The notes below the pieces were generated by a model. That model did not search any database. It was not told the DNA's origin and saw only the letters and a program-made list of their open reading frames with translations. This document shows positions 53,001 through 56,000 of a stretch of 64,000 nucleotides of DNA, one piece after another. Every line of letters starts with the position of its first letter. The stretch's first letter is position 1. The DNA comes from Ancistrus triradiatus (taxonomy: Eukaryota; Chordata; Actinopteri; Siluriformes; Loricariidae), in the NCBI GenBank assembly GCA_025084515.1, contig JAJAGP010001669.1:1-64000 (forward strand), in the 5' to 3' direction. The position numbers and the translations under genes are program-made.

Positions 53001-56000
53001 ACTGCTTGCCTCAGGCCCTTCCACAACATTTCGATTGGATTGAGCTCAGTACTTTGACTTGGCCATTCCAAAACATTAACTTTATTCTTCTTTAACCATT
53101 CTTTGGTAGAACGACTTGTGTGCTTAGGGCCTTTGTCTTGCTTCATGACCCACCTTCTCTTGAGATTCAGTTCATGGACAGATGTCCTGACATTTTTCTT
53201 TAGAATTCTCTGATATAATTCAGAATTCACCATGACACTACCACCACCGTGTTTCACAGGTGGGATAAGGTTCTTATGCTGGAATGCTTTGTTTTAATTT
53301 CTCCAAACATAACTCTTTTAAACCAAAATGTTCTATTTTGGCCTCATCCATCCACAAAACATTCTTCCAATAGCCTTCTGGCTTGTCCACATGGTTTTCT
53401 GCAACCTGCAGATGAGCAGCCATGTTCTTTTTGGAGAGCAGTGGCTTTCTCCTTGCAACCCTGCCATGCACACCATTGTTGTTCAGTGTTCTTCTGATGG
53501 TGGACTCATGAATATTAACTTTGTCCAATGTGAGAGAGGTCTTCAGTTGCTTAGAAGTTAGCCTGGGGTCCTTTGTGACCTTGCCAACTATTACATGGCT
53601 TACTTTTGGAGTGATCTTTGTTGGTCGACCACTCCTTGGGAGGGTAACAATGGTCTTGAATTTCCCCCATTTGTACACAATCTGTCTGACTATAGAGTCC
53701 AAACTCTTTAGAGATGGTTTTGTAACCTTTTCCAGCCTGATGAGCATCAACAACTCTTTTTCTGAGGTCCTCAGAAATGTCATTTGTTCATGCCATGATA
53801 CACTTCCACAAGTATGTGTTGTAAAGACAGTTGCTTAGAAGTTAACCTGGGGTCCTTTGTTACGAAGTCAGTTATTACATGCCTTGCTCTTGGAGTGATC
53901 TTTGTTGGTCGACCACTCCTGGGGAGGGTAACAATGGTCTTGATTTTCCTCCATTTGTACACAATCTGTCTGACTGTGGATTAGTGGAGTCCAAACTCTT
54001 TAGAGTTGGTTTGTAACGTTTTCCAGCCTGATAAGCATCAGCAACTCTTTCTGAGGTCCTCAGAAATCTCCTTTGTTCATGCCATGATACACTTCCACAA
54101 ATATGTGTTGTAAAGAGCAGACTTTGATAGATCCCTGTTCTTTAAATAAAACAGGGTGCCCACTCACACCTGATTGTCATCCGATTGACTGAAAACACCT
54201 GACTCTAATTTCACCTTCAAATGAACTGCTAATTTTAAAGGTTCACATACTTTTACCACTCACTAATATGTAATATTGGATCATTTTCCTCAATAAATAA
54301 ATGACCAAGTATAATATTTTTGTCTTATTTGTTTAATTGGGTTCTCTTTATCTGCTTTTAGGATTTGTGTGAAACTCTGATGATGTTGTAGGTCATATTT
54401 ATGCATAAATATAGAAAATTCTAAAGGGTACACAAACTTTCAAGCAACACTGTAAATGTTTCTTTCTGTAGGCTGTAGTCTCACACATGGGCACACACAA
54501 AGGTGAAGGAGAAAGAACTGACATTACTAAAAGTATGGAGGCAGGTGATAGACTGAAGTAGGGATTTTCCCATAAGACGTGATATATACGTATGTCCCTT
54601 GTTAACAATTCATTGTTGGAGCTATTTCCAAAAATGAGGTACATTTGAATATCAGGGATTGACTGTACCATGAATGTAACACAACACCACTCGTAATGCA
54701 CAAATCAGTGTGTCCAGTTAGTATAGCTAGATGTCTTTTAGCAAACTGTACATCAGCCTTATTCATGCACTCACCCATCTCAGCTAAGCTACGGAGTCAG
54801 AGCTTCCATTCACACCCATCATTATTGGCCAAAGACTATAGAAATGGGAGATGAGAGTGAGTTTTCTAAACTGCACCTCCTCCCTCACAGCCACCTCCCG
54901 CACCACCACTTTGGAAAGCTGTGCAGATGAATGTACAGTAAGAACCATGGCTTAATGGCCAGCTAATTGTGCATCTCACCACCTGACAAGAAGTTTAGAA
55001 CTTGATAGATTAAAACATATATTAGACAATACAACATTTATCAGTGCAACTTCATTTATGTAAATTACTTCATTTACTACTTTTATTAATGGTTCTGCTT
55101 AACTCTGCATAATGATTTGGTTGAAAATATGGTTTCTGTGAATGTGATATTGGGGGATGTTTGTTTTACCTTGATATTTATATCTTTTCATTAAGCTGTC
55201 AAAACCCTTTGCCATGTTTTCCACTCAGACTGCATGTCAGGCCTCATCTTGCTCTTGGAGGGGTGAGAAATGTGTCCCTCAACATAACCATTTCCAATGC
55301 TGGAGATGACGCTTATGACACCAACATCTACTTAAATTTTTCCAGAGAGGTGCACTACATCAACTTTCTGAAGAGGGTGAGTCATTCATACAGTGTATAT
55401 AAGATATTTTGGTGTTTATAATTAGATTTGTATGTATTGGTATTTGAGAAGGATGAAGTCATTGTAAATGAACAGAGATATCCAGTTGAGTAGCAGCGAG
55501 AGTACAGGAAGCTTGTAAAGAAGCAACCGACTATGTTGAAAAGCATTTTTAAGCTGACCTCTCATTCTTAGTGCTGCTGAAAATTTAGGTTTTTTTCTAA
55601 GTTCTACATTCATTCCAAGAAAATATAATTTTTAATTGACCCAAGTGCTTAGTAACTCTTAATCAGTCATTAATGACTTTCAGTTTCATTGGGGTAAAGA
55701 AAGTTCCTTAGTCATTCATTCACATTGGGAGTATTAGAGAATATACAATTTAAATGAGACAAAAGTTTATTGGCTTTCATCAATCATGCAACAACATAAC
55801 CAAATCCAGAGTTAGACACCGCATCCATGCCAACAAACCATTCAGAAAGTGTGCTAGAAGAAAGGCTTCTTTCATCTAATCACAACAGTTCATGGAGTTC
55901 ACTAGATGCTACAGGAACTTTGACTGAAACCAGGTTCTTAAAACATAAAACAGAGAATGAGGCAGAGACAAAATACACAGAGTGTTGAGCAAGCAATCTC

